NCBI GenBank assembly: GCA_036971615.1
Contig: JAYKKR010000019.1
Location: 678,545 to 742,544 of the forward strand
Source: Amyloporia xantha
Taxonomy: Eukaryota; Basidiomycota; Agaricomycetes; Polyporales; Adustoporiaceae
Reading direction: 5' to 3'
Length of the DNA: 64,000 nt
In this document: piece after piece, positions 46,913-58,364 of the stretch
Layout: every line of letters begins with the position of its first letter
How positions within the stretch are numbered: the stretch's first letter is position 1
Notes under the pieces: generated by a model
What the model was told of the DNA's origin: nothing
The model's input: only the letters and a program-made list of their open reading frames with translations
The model's database searches: none
Program-made: the position numbers and the translations under genes

Positions 46913-48885
46913 TCAAGGAAAACGATCTTCATAGCTCGAAAATACAATAGCAGAGAATGCCTCCATATCTCTGACACTCGCTAGACCCTACAACGCACCA
47001 TGAATTGTGTATTCATATCAACAAGTGGCGACTTCCAGCCACGCACCTCAACCAGTTCATTCGGAAGAGCGTCCAGTGCCAAATGACACCATCTCGCCAG
47101 TCCAGGTAGCATTGCTGCAAGGCGCTCGCGTACTTCCGGGTCGGCTTCGTCGGTGCCGTTCTGCGCACTAGGATTGCGGAAGATGTGCTTCTGTAGTCCA
47201 GAAAAGAGTACTTGTGTTGCCTCATCGAGACAAACTTCTAGCACGTGCTGACACGAAGCAGACAGGATGTGCGTCCTGGTCTCAGACAGAAGGGCTTGGA
47301 ATTTGATATCCGCAGAATTTGCCACGTGAGAGGGTATACCGCCCTGCGTGAGGACGTGCTGCAGAGTCTCCGGCGTTGGCGGCAGGAGGGCAGACATGAA
47401 GCTGAAGACCAATATGAGTGGAGGCATGGCTAATAGGAGGGAAAGGTCGAACATACTTTATCCGCCTTTCTACTCCTTCGAAAGTCACTTCGTATTCAAC
47501 GCGTCGTCGAACATCACTCACAAGGCGAAAGAGATCACCAATAGTGAATTTGGTTTTCAATGAGACCCTATAATGCAAGGGCTTCAGATCAATCTGCGAA
47601 AAGGTGAAGTCCATGGATCTCTAACCCTTCGAAAACTTCCTCTACACCTCGGCGAACCCTCTCACCAACATCTTTCCAGCCGACGTGAAGAATCCACCAG
47701 CTCAAAGTGAGATACTTTCTTTCTGTTTCTTCGCTCAAATCGTCCACATCTTCGACCTCCTCCGTAAAATTACATTCTACAGAATCACTGCTATTCCAGA
47801 ACACGGAGAAATCTTGTGTTTGGTATCGCGATTGCTCTCGTGCTCGTTCATCTCGCTCCATCTGCTTAATGGACTGTACATATTTAGAGCGGCCCAGGAG
47901 GCTCAGCTGGATATGTGTGAAAACAGAAAGGAGGGTGATAGAATAAGCCACCGTTAGCGTTCTTGTAAATGCTACCGCGACATGAACCAGGGTCAGTGCA
48001 AACGAGTCGAATATCGGAAGCAACTCACTTAGTATTTTGACTTCTTTCCATAAGTCAGCCTTGCTTCTAGTAACTGAGCTCATTGTATCTGATGTGATGC
48101 TCTCAGGTGGAGACTATCAAGTCGAGTCATTCATCGTCCCGAATAGCGTGGCCTGACAGCGAGAATTGCTTACACTCTGGGAGCCATTCTGGGCTGCGCT
48201 CGAAGTAGTAGTTGTAGAGAGCACAGAATCAGATAAATCCCCATCGGGGTTTGGGCTTGGGCTTGCTTCATTTAGATCTGACTGGCCTTCAGACAGGATC
48301 GACATGGACCCTGTCGAGAGTTGGGAGGCTTCCATCGAGGGTTGGTCGACCCAGTCCATAGAGGACTCGGACGTTTTCGACGATGGACTCTTCTCGTGGA
48401 CAGAGGAGATGATGGACATGAACCCATTTTCAAATAGTCCGTCGGGAACCGAGATCGGTGTCTCAATGCTCGATGTCAGGCTACGGTCGGATTTCTGAGG
48501 ATGTGGTGAAGATGACCCAGGAGCTTTCCTCGGTTTCGACATGGATTGTAACTCATAGGTAACTCCTTCAACATCCATGTCTTCCAAAATGTGTTTCCCC
48601 AGTGTGGGCAGAAGGGCCATGACCGTGAAGGATATGTCTTGCTGATTCTGTTCGAAACGTTTGCGCAGTCTTACGAAAGGAAGTTTAATGATTGCAATTG
48701 CTAAAAATATATATGAATTTGACTCACGTCTCTTTGGCCATCCTGTCCTGCGTTACCTGGGAGCGGACGTCTTCAAGTCGCTCGAGAGCATATTGTCCCA
48801 ACAGGTAGGCGCCTCCGATGAACCCTGCCGCCTTCTGTAATCCCCTTCTGCGGTCATAGAAGTAATTAGAGAGTGCATATAGCAT
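46913..48885 (-). CDS. PEX3: Peroxin-3 (PEX3)
   Basis: Peroxisomal membrane protein that docks PEX19 and inserts membrane proteins. Start MLYALSNYFYDRRRGLQKAAG at 48885, then one membrane segment FIGGAYLLGQYALERLEDV. The first intron joins MAKET to LRKRFEQNQQDISFTVMALLP. Ser-rich middle (SPSSKTSESSMDWVDQPSME). Then LWKEVKILTFTRTLTVAYSI and TLLSVFTHIQLSLLGRSKYV, the most conserved PEX3 block. C-terminal region: YLTLSWWILHVGWKDVGERV, CLDEATQVLFSGLQ, WCHLALDALPNELVE, and after a final intron GLASVRDMEAFSAIVFSSYE. I place the stop at 46913 rather than 46981 because this last exon restores the usual family ending. Confidence 0.88.
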
Positions 48886-49108
48886 AACCAGCCAGCACAG
48901 TTGATGAAGAGGGAAATGCGTTGAGCGACGGAGGTGACCGCACGAGCTGAAGCAGTCGCGACGTCAAAAGCCGCACAGGCAGCGCGACTCGAATATCACG
49001 TGCAGCAGTGCTGGATCGGGGGCTTTGCGCTTGTCGGGGGTCACCGTTCTCATCGCCGGACTCGACTGGCAACTTCGAACCTCGACATCACGATAGCATT
49101 TTAGCGGA

Positions 49109-49640
49109 ATGGTAGAGGATTACTCTATCTCCAAAACTTCCTGAAGCTGACAACTCCTGCAATATGTAGGGAGGCGGTGCTAGATATCCATACCCGAAAG
49201 AGGTGTGGTCGCCAGCTGGTGCGTTGTATTCACCTCGATCACAACCTTCATATTCCTGCGTTCGAAACCTCGCGTGAAGAAATGTATGTTTCTTACGATG
49301 CTATTTGCCCATAGGTGGCTGGTGGACACGTCCATCAAACTGGAAATCCAACACTGCGATTGCATTTGCCGGGATCCTTGCAATTACCTACGGTGTTTGG
49401 ACTGTCAGCGCAGACAAGGAGGTGAGCAAATAATTCACATCGGAGACTTCTCCGAGTGGACATAAGTTTGCATGATCTGATGTGTTGACACGCTCGCAGA
49501 TGCGACATGCTGAGCCTATTCGTCCCATCCCCTCAATGATGGTGAGAGTTCATCACTAACTGCGTGGCGGAGCATTATTGATTGCCATTTTTATCATATA
49601 GTGGGCACGACAATATCGGGAGCAGAAGAAAGACGCATAA
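49109..49640 (+). CDS. 79-aa mitochondrial inner-membrane-type protein (possible complex I accessory subunit)
   Basis: Exons 49109-49111 (ATG only), 49170-49218, 49315-49421, 49500-49541, 49602-49640; total 240 nt, 79 aa. Protein: MGGGARYPYPKEVWSPAGGW, then WTRPSNWKSNT, a membrane span AIAFAGILAITYGVWTVSA, and MRHAEPIRPIPSMMWARQYR before the KKDA end. The YPYPKxVWSPxGGWW..NW start, single span and RPIPSxMW motif resemble a small fungal accessory subunit of respiratory complex I (NUUM-like, from memory), but I am not certain of the name. The initiator codon appears to be an exon by itself, followed at once by a 58-nt intron with a good CTGAC branch site. Confidence 0.7.
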
Positions 49641-49900
49641 GAATGGAGTTCACACATTTGCTCAACTTTCTCGTCTCGGCTCTGTACCATACACTGTGCG
49701 CAACGTGTTAGCCATACACTTACATCGACCACGATGATGTTGTCTGCGGTAACTACATCAAGGAAGCCGACTGCACCGCTTATGAGTACGAGTACATTCC
49801 TCAAGACTATTGACCGTTAGATATGCTGAAAGAGGCGGTGCATCCTTCCGAGACTGAAATAATTACGCAAGATAACAAGTCTACGATAAAATCAGTACGA

Positions 49901-51897
49901 TCATTCGTCCTCGCTTCCGGACTCAGCCTGTTCATCACCGTCCGATTCCGTGTCTCCTGCGTCTTGCAGTGTCATCATATCGTTCAGACTGCCAACAAAA
50001 TACGGTTATTGAATACTGATGCGCTAGGACATTACACGGCTAGACTCACCAATGCACCAGTGGCTGTACAACGCGGACTACCTTGCACACCGCATCCTGG
50101 AAATCAGGGGCCAAGACTTCACTGTCCAAAAATCTGAAAAGACAGAAGAAGAATTAGAATTCAGAAGAAGCACGAGTGATGAAAAGTATTGAATGCACCG
50201 ATGCACGACAGCGAACGACCGGCATTTGAGCAGGTCAATGTCCCTTGAGGTGAGAGATAGTCAGTACAGTCAGTGATTTTCTCTCTGGAGCATGACACAA
50301 TGGGCAACGTACTTGTGAGTCTTGTCTACACCCTTCGGAGCCACCTTCAGCTCGTCCTCACTGCCGAATATGTTCCTCCTTCCACCATTTTGGAGGGGCT
50401 TTGGCTCCCCGAAATAACGCACAAATTCTGGTGATGAGATGACATCCTTGAGGCGCCTTGAGGATCGTTGAATGTTGCTCCTGAAACGAAGATATAAACA
50501 ATTGGGGCATGAAGTACACAGGAATCCGCAGGTAGTCAGACCTAATAGTGGCGAGTTCATTTTTGCCTGGGCACCATGAGCCTGCTGCAATGAGGCTTTC
50601 TCCGCCAGGTTTAACTAACGTGAGGCATCAGATTTGTGAGTATTTTGGCACTGTGCCTTGATAGCACGTACTTGCACTTTATGGGAAAGATGTCCTTGTC
50701 AGTCAAAATCCAATGTCACAAAGTGCAAAAGATGGCACTGACATATGATCTAAGCCACATTCACGTCAGGACTTGGGACTCGGCGAGCAATGAGTACCCA
50801 CATGCAGCAAATATTCCCTTTCTCCCACTCCTGGAGAAGCTGGCAGACAGGCCGGTCTTGTAGGGTGTCTTGTCATTGCTGAAGCGAATCTGAATTAATC
50901 GCGACATGAGCTCACCTTAGCGGACAACTACAAAAGGCCTCAAATCGAGATACTCACGTCGCGGTATATACGATGTATGACGTCTTTGGGAGGCAGGTGA
51001 GGGATTTGCGGGTCGATGTCCACCAGGCGGGAGGTGAATTCTTCTATGAAGTCTTTCCATTCCTTCTCCGCGACGCGATAAACTGGTTCTGAAGCAGCCA
51101 GATCAGCCCATCGCGCTCCGTTCGCACTGGATCGAACTTCCACCAACCATGGAGCTTAAACCTACAGACCGCACACGTCTAGATGTGTATTTCGGAAGTA
51201 TAATGTGCAGAGACGTACCACTCGCGATCATTGCAATCTGGATTCTTCAGCTGTGACAGAAAATTGAGCGTGTTGCAGGAAACTTGTCCAGGAGGAACTG
51301 TACAGACTCTCAGTGAGCGCTAGGCCATGCATGGAAGTTCCAATAGGCCGATATCGCAGGACCGCTCAGCATAAGCGCGTCCTATCGTGATTTCCGACAA
51401 CGGCGTGTGGGAGACGCGTGAAACAAACGACCCGCACCTCGTCCAGTCGTTGGAGCCTTCACCACAACCCCTACGATTTCCTGCCCTTCTTTCAAGTCTA
51501 TTCCGTGGTCCTCCTCGTCGCTCTCCTTCACCTTCCTACTTCTCTTTCTCGGAGAGGACTTCTTCGCAGAGACCTTACGCGTATCCTTTACTTTCGAGGG
51601 CGAAGCCGACACGCGTTTCCGCTTCTTGGACTCCGTGGTATAGGCGTCCGAGTCGTCGTCGAGCGCGTCACTGTGCAAAGACGCTGCGTCGTCGTCATCA
51701 GTGTCATCTGCATCGCCCGGGTATGCATCGTGGTCCTCTTCCTGGTCGGACTCCTCCTCCGCTGGTTCCTCCTCACGGCGGAGACTGGTCGCCTTCGTAC
51801 TGGTTCTGCGAGACGTTCTCGGAGCTGCGGTCTTCCGTTGAGACACAGGTTTCTTCGCTGGCGTGGACTGGCCAGAGCGCGCGGATCGTGTAGGCAT
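49901..51897 (-). CDS. DUF2461 / TIGR02453-family protein
   Basis: Function unknown in the family. Start MPTRSARSGQSTPAKKPVSQ at 51897. The N-terminal third is low-complexity: Ser/Thr/Arg/Lys-rich, then acidic (EEEPAEEESDQEED, DDTDDDD), then KKRKRVSASP and SPRKRSRKVKESDEEDHG, giving likely nuclear localisation signals. The DUF2461 domain begins around LNFLSQLKNPDCNDREW and includes VYRVAEKEWKDFIEEFTSRL, PPKDVIHRIYRDVRFSNDKT and PYKT. It continues SLIAAGSWCPGKNELATIRSN, then VISSPEFVRYFGEP and a C-terminal acidic tail SGSEDE. Several introns of 50-100 nt. The antisense strand is also open over exon 1 because of the biased composition; that frame is not a gene. Confidence 0.82.
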
Positions 51898-53365
51898 TCG
51901 GTAAACTGAGGTACCGGTTGGTTGGAGAGCGTTGGGGATATTCGGCGTTGGGTTGGAGGATGTCCGTATAGAAGTCGCGCGCGTCTGACGCGGTCACGTC
52001 CGAAATGCTATATCTGGGGTCCTCACGCCGCTGCAATGCTGATCACAAGTTGAAGTAATGCTACACTAACGATGTACGGCATCCTCACTCGCAGTCCGGA
52101 TTCCCATACACTGATTTGTTGTGGCACAACGGCATCCTTATGGGTTTCAAAGCTTCACCTTTGTGGTCTGTTACTCGGTTGTAAGCCAGTCCCGGCGCCG
52201 GTAGCCTCTCCCTCCCTCAGGTCCTTCCAGAAGGCAGACTCCACCAACCGGCCGTCATATCGAGTGCCAAATAGCCTGGACCAAGAGGATAGCTGAATGC
52301 CCGAAAGCCCCAACATGGGGGCCTCTCGATCATCATGCATCATGTCCTACGGGCGGAAGCGGGGTAGTGCCATGGGGCGCGACCCGGAGGCGAATGCACT
52401 AATTTTGCGGGGTAAACCAGATGCATCACCGCCGTATAAAGCCTGTGTGGTGATTGGCACGCTTCATCGGTGACTTGAGTACCCGTCGTCCGCTTCCGTG
52501 CGTAGTTCCGTCACTTCGTCCGCCAAGTTGCATCATTGACAGAATCCCGGCATACCGATATCTTCAAGGACGGTGCACTTTACGGAGGTATCACGACTCG
52601 TGGAGTATCGGGACTGATAGATAATTGTCGCCATAGTCCCATATGGATGATGGTGTGCGTGTGTGTTTTCATGGAGTCAACGGGAGGTTGAAAATGATTA
52701 GGGAAACAATGGTACGACGAGGCAAGCTGTTAGCGCTTTCACGGAGACGAATCACTCTCAGCGTCCAGTCATCGATGCATCCCATTATTTGACAATGTCA
52801 GACCACATTCAAAAAGACATTTGCAGTGCCTTATACCATCTCAGTAATACGGACGGCTACTCTTGATCGCCGACGTGGAACGCTCGTTGGGCAAACGGGA
52901 ACGTACCTTTCATCTCAGTTCAGCGCTCACCTTGACCTCGCACTTGAGCACTGGCATGGTCAAGAATGATTGGTGCACGGGTGTCTCCGCATTACCGCAG
53001 CGGGCACAGCGCCGCATCTCTCCTTTCACGTACCTTTTGTGTGATGTTATCATTCTTCTGTCGCGAAGTGTAGGAACGAGCGATCCGAATAGGCTAGCTA
53101 AGACGTGTGAGCGGTTAGTCTGGGAACGGAGGGGCTAGGTTTGCGCTTCGCCGTACCCCGAACCGAATTCGCATCTCGTGCTTCTTACATATCCGCCTGT
53201 CGCAGTAATGGGGAGAGGGGCGCTCGAGGTTGGGAGTGCCGCTAATTGGTTTACCGTACTGATCGCGTGATCATGCGCATGTCGTTAGTAGATTAGCCTG
53301 CGATGGCCCGTCTTATATAGCGCCCCCACAAAACTCACAATGATACATCCTCCCCATCCTCCACC
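51898..53365. other. Intergenic region with acetyl-CoA synthetase promoter
   Basis: About 1.4 kb between divergent genes with no supported ORF. A TATA-like TTATATAG at 53313-53320 lies about 46-53 nt before the acetyl-CoA synthetase ATG. Another TATAAA occurs near 52434. Nothing else recognised. Confidence 0.45.
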
Positions 53366-56107
53366 ATGTCCGAGAACCCGCACGAGCCTGTCCCTATGCA
53401 CCCGGTTGCCCCCCGGTTAAAATCTGGCAGCAAACGACCTCATTTGGGTCCTGATATTCATGCGTACAGGTGACTTCCGGTCTTGATAATTTTTTCGCGA
53501 GCCACCAAGATGCGAGACATCCCTGCACAGGTCGTTCCATGGAGAAACGATAGGCCATGAAAGCGACAAGTGGTGGGCCAAGGTAATTTTCGCAATAATT
53601 GCGTGCTGTTCCGTTAATAGCTAACACGTTTTATAAGATGGCAAGGGAGACGATTCACTGGGATCGTCCGTTCCATACTGTCCGAGCTGGTGGCTTCGAG
53701 ACGGGCGACATCGTGTGGTTCCCAGAAGGTGGGCTGAATGCGTCGTACAACTGTGTTGATCGGTGGGCATTCAAACACCCAAACAAGGTTCGGCTTCGAT
53801 CTTCGCTGCCAATAAGTGTCTTACCTAATAGTCTGTTCATAATACTGCATTCATAGACGGCCATCATCTACGAGGCCGATGAGCCCGGCGAGGGCTATGA
53901 GGTTTCCTATTCGCAATTGCTCCGTGAGGTCTGTGGAATTGCCAACGTGCTCAAGTCCATGGGCGTCAAGAAGGGCGACACCGTATCTGTCTACCTACCC
54001 ATGACATGGCACGCCGTCGCGGCATTCCTCGCCTGTGCGCGCATCGGGGCCGTCCATTCCGTCATCTTTGCAGGGTTCTCAGCCGAGTCGCTGCGTGATC
54101 GAGTGCAAGACTGCAAATCTCGCGTTTTGATCACTTCTGACGAGGGGAAACGAGGAGGGAAGACGATCGCCACGAAAGTCATCGCAGATGCCGCCGTCAA
54201 GGAATGCCCGGACGTGGAGCACGTGCTTGTACTCAGGCGTACCGGCAGCGAAGTCCCATTCACGCCTGGCCGGGACAAGTGGTGGCATGAGGAGATCACG
54301 AAAGTGCCCAGCTACTGTCCGCCAGAAGTGATGTCATCTGAGGACCCACTGTTTATCCTCTACGTAAGTCTCCATGACAAAGTAAAGGTTCTCGCCACTA
54401 ATAAATAATTACTTTAGACGTCTGGTTCGACTGGCAGGCCGAAGGGTGTCGTGCACACAACGGCTGGCTACTTACTATGTGCTGCGATGACGGTCAAGTA
54501 CATCTTCGACGTCCACCCAGACGACAAATTCGCATGTATGGCAGATGTAGGCTGGATTACCGGCCACACGTCAGTAGTGCATCATCCTATTCTGTACCTT
54601 CGAGAATTGACGCGTTTTGCCTTAATAGTTACATCGTGTATGGACCATTAATGAACGGCGTGTCTACGACAGTTTTCGAGTCGACGCCCGTCTACCCCAC
54701 GCCCTTCGCGCTACTGGCAGACAGTTGACAAGTACAAGCTCACGCAGTTCTACTCCGCGCCCACTGCTATCCGTCTTCTGCGCCGCCTGGGGGACCACCA
54801 TGTCAAAGATTACGATCTGAGCAGCCTCCGCGTCCTCGGCAGCGTCGGTGAACCGATCAATCCGGAAGCATGGCACTGGTACAACGACCACGTTGGGCGT
54901 AAACAGTGTGCCATTGTGGACACTTTCTGGTATGCTTGCACAGCTTCCCTTCGTAACATGTACTAATTTCCGTCAACGCAGGCAAACGGAAACGGGTTCC
55001 ATCGTGGTGACGCCGTTCCCGGGTGCGATCGAGACGAAGCCCGGGGCTGCGACGGTTCCATTCTTCGGCATCGAGCCTGCGATCTTGGACCCGGTCACGG
55101 GCACGGTATGGATCGGTCCCACCTAATCTGTGTCCCAGGCACGTCTCATGTGACCCGACAGGAGATCGAAGGCCCGAACGTCGAGGGTGTTCTCGTGCTC
55201 AAGCACCCCTGGCCCTCCATTGCGCGCACGGTGTATCAGGATCATAAGAGGCGCGTGTCTTGTCGTTCTTGAATGATGACGTGAGCGAAGGCTGACTGGG
55301 TCACATGGCTGCAGATATGTCGAGACGTACATGAAGGTGTGTAGTCACAGTGAGGCACGGTGCTGCGCGGCGGGTCGGCTGACAGTTCTATTTGTCTGAA
55401 GCCATATCCTGGTGTATTCTACACGGGCGATGGTGCGGCGCGAGATGAACACGGCTACATCTGGATCAAGGGGCGTGTCGATGGTACGTGCGAACATCAC
55501 CTAGACAGGTGCTTTCTCACTCACGCCGACCTGTTCAATAGACGTAATCAACGTCTCTGGACATCGGCTGTCGACTGCGGAAATCGAATCCGCCCTGATT
55601 ACACATGCGGGGGTCGCCGAGACAGCAGGTTATTCGCATAGTTTGTCACGCACGTCTGATAGTTGCTCACTGTTTGCCTCACCAGTGGTTGGCACCGCGG
55701 ATGAGTTGACCGGCCAGGCCGTCTATGCATTTGTTACTTTGAAACCGTGAGCGCTTTTGTCACTTTTGTGCGGTGTTCGCTTATTTAAGTCGTTCGTAGG
55801 GAATTCACCTTCGATCCCAGCGACGAGGCCGCTCTCATTAAGGAGCTCACTCTGCAGGTCCGTAAGGTGATTGGCCCCTTCGCCGCACCCAAGAGGGTGT
55901 ACCTTGTGCCCGACTTACCGAAAACGAGATCGGGAAAGGTTCGTGCCTCGTATTGTCGTGGAAGCACTTAATCAAATTGTCGTGCAGATCATGCGTCGTA
56001 TCATGCGGAAGATTGTCGCCGGAGAGGCTGACCAGCTCGGCGACCTCAGCACGCTTGCGGACCCAAGCATAGTGGAAGTTATCAAGACGAAGGTTGCGTT
56101 GGCATGA
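53366..56107 (+). CDS. ACS1: Acetyl-CoA synthetase, with an apparent frameshift
   Basis: Activates acetate to acetyl-CoA via acetyl-AMP. Start [18 protein letters not shown] at 53366. Landmarks: [75 protein letters not shown] (ATP-binding P-loop-like motif); [81 protein letters not shown] with the catalytic Lys; stop at 56105-56107. Two oddities. First, at 54702-54704 (ACGCCCTTCGCG) one extra C breaks the frame between VYPTP and [11 protein letters not shown], and no intron fits. Second, the intron at 55251-55314 appears to begin with GC rather than GT. If the C is an assembly error the gene is intact; otherwise it is a recent null. Confidence 0.88.
54702..54704 (+). other. One-base insertion in acetyl-CoA synthetase reading frame
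   Basis: A run of three C where two would keep the frame. Upstream the frame reads [10 protein letters not shown]; downstream only the +1 frame gives [20 protein letters not shown]. Confidence 0.8.
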
Positions 56108-56392
56108 CCAATGCTCTCACTGGCGATGTCCGAAGGAGCCATGCGTAATTTTTCGCTGGGACAATTTGTCGGGTGGGGATCTGTCACGAAATATCTAATT
56201 AGTAGTGCTGGGAGCTTGTGTGGCTCGCGGTCTTTATCCTTTATACTGACAGAATGTAGAAACTAGTGTACATCAATAGTCAATCAATTTTCAACCATCT
56301 ATTCTACCTCATGCATCTGCCTTGGGTAAAAGACCACCGCATTCCGATTCAATACTTATCTTTATATTAGCATTATGAGAACAATGTGGTAA

Positions 56393-56482
56393 TGCCCCAT
56401 GGCTGAGTTGGTTACAGCGTCCGACTGTTACCAGTTGGTTACGTGTATCGGAAGGTCGAGAGTTCGAGCCTCTCTGGGGCAG
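56393..56482 (+). tRNA. tRNA-Asn (anticodon GTT) with a 16-nt intron
   Basis: Cloverleaf seen by eye: acceptor TGCCCCA / TGGGGCA, D stem GCTG / CAGC, anticodon stem TCCGA / TCGGA with loop CTGTTAA (anticodon GTT), T stem GAGAG / CTCTC with loop TTCGAGC, discriminator G. An intron CCAGTTGGTTACGTGT (56431-56446) interrupts the loop after the purine 3' of the anticodon, the normal place. A run of T (56484 onward) serves as Pol III terminator. Confidence 0.88.
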
Positions 56483-56483
56483 T

Positions 56484-56492
56484 CATTTTTTT
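56484..56492 (+). terminator. Pol III T-run after tRNA-Asn
   Basis: A run of T, preceded by CA, a few bases after the tRNA 3' end. Confidence 0.5.
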
Positions 56493-58043
56493 CTGGTCTC
56501 TCCTCAAAGCTCTGTCCTCAGAATGCGTGTTTTGTAACAAAGAGGATGTTGACATACAATGCAAGAGGGGTGCGAGATCTGAATCGGCGCAACTGACCTC
56601 CTGACAGGTGGGTAGGTCATTGGTGGCCGGGGTCCAATTTTAGCCACCGCCGCAAGTCGTGAACTCTTGCAGGATTCGTTGCACTAGGGGATCCAGCGCT
56701 ACCCAAATTCTGTATAACAATCTACTTATGACTGGTATCCGACATCCCCTGTTCAGTTCAACTGTACTTCAACGACTGTTCCATATTCTGTTTATCTTGA
56801 ATTCGCGGAGACATATCCACTGGTGCTCAAATATCGACAAAATACCCCTGATAGTACTGCTACGCCAGTCCGTACGGTTCATTTCCTTGATTAGTTTATT
56901 TTACGGCGCTGTTGCCTTCCTGGCAACATGCTAACTCGTCGACCAAGATACTCGTCAACTTGGATTTTTGTGAGATGGTCCCATGAGGCCCCCAAATTGC
57001 CAATAGGACACCTAGGAGCATCGTGTACATATTCCGCCATCGCTCTAGACGGTCACTCTGCCGACTACTACAGTTTGGCCCGCGCGTTACAGCAGATCTC
57101 CTTTATAGTGATCGTCCGTCTCTCACTCTCGAAGGGCACTATTCAAGGTTTGTTTATGGGAGATGGCGTGGACATACACGGCTCTCAGCGTTGTCTACAG
57201 CCTCCCCTAGCCGGCGAACTCTGGGCATGTATGAGTCATCTATCAAACAAGTACTAAGCCGCCAATAACACATTCACAGCTCCCGACTTGTATCCTAAGA
57301 CTGTCCCTCGCGCGCGATGGTTGCCTATGATCTCGTCTATGATCTCAATTTAGATTTGCTGTATTTTTCTGCAAATCATCATATTCTTCGGTGAGATTCT
57401 GGCAACGCCTCTCCCTCCCTCTACATAGGCCGCCAGGTCCAGGGCCTGCTTCATCTATCCTGGACACACAGGCGCTATAGAAGCTGGCTGTTCGTACCTG
57501 TCAAAGTGTGGAAAGGTAGGAATATGACTCATATGGACGTCTGTAAGCTCTCTTTGACATTTGGATATATCCAGTGATCAGTTGTATGATCCGTCCTACA
57601 GTGGTACTCGCAGAATGGGTGGAGCATTCTACCCTTTTGTGTACAATTTTTCCCGCTCAGGCTTTGCGCAGGAACACTGGCGATAATTGTCTTTTTCAGT
57701 TCAATACCGACGCGTCGGGCGCGCAATGTTTGACGGTTCTTGGAAGAACCTACAGGAGAGTGTGATAGCGGCAAATTTGTACTCTCGCCCTACATGTGAG
57801 GCGAGTGAATAGTGCTCCCAGTTCACGGTTCAGTCACCATTCTCTTCTAAACACATCGCTGTTCTATATCAATTGGCGCGATGTCAGCGGGAAGCCGCCC
57901 AGGGTGTGTGACAAGGTGCATGACAAGGTGCGTTGAAATAGCCAGGAGTATTTCGGTTCTCTCATTTCCTTTCCCTTCCAAGTGGTCAGGGTCGCATAGG
58001 CGTCAGCTTGTGCCACAACTCGGGAAGCTCTGTGTCCTGTCAC

Positions 58044-58330
58044 TGACCACATAAGACAGAGAATAGCGATGTGACGAATTCGGTGGTAATAACAGAGAGG
58101 CGCCGATGTGGTCAACGTCACGATGCTGGGGAAGTGCTGATGCTAATACAACAATAGCAAGAAAAAGACGGACGACTGGATCCCGTCGACCGAAGACTGT
58201 AGCCTAATTTCCACAACAACCCGAGGTCGCTCATCTGTCACGATAATTTCTCATCGTAGTGCCCAAATTGGCGGTATCGGAGAATGGTCGTCCATCAATG
58301 TGGTCTTCACCAAAAGGATAAGTAGCGGCG
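58044..58330 (+). promoter_or_regulatory. Upstream elements of DyP copy E
   Basis: TGACCACA at 58044-58051 and TGTGGTCA at 58107-58114 (71-bp span), about 250 nt before the ATG. TATA-like GATAAGTAGCGGCG at 58317-58330. The elements are kept although the gene is broken. Confidence 0.5.
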
Positions 58331-58364
58331 ATTTGACTCGTTTTCCCAGCAGCCCTTTGTCAAC

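Noticed and set aside
51387..51909. Long plus-strand ORFs opposite the DUF2461 gene
   Set aside because: Antisense shadows of the low-complexity acidic/basic exon; the minus-strand frame continues into the conserved domain.
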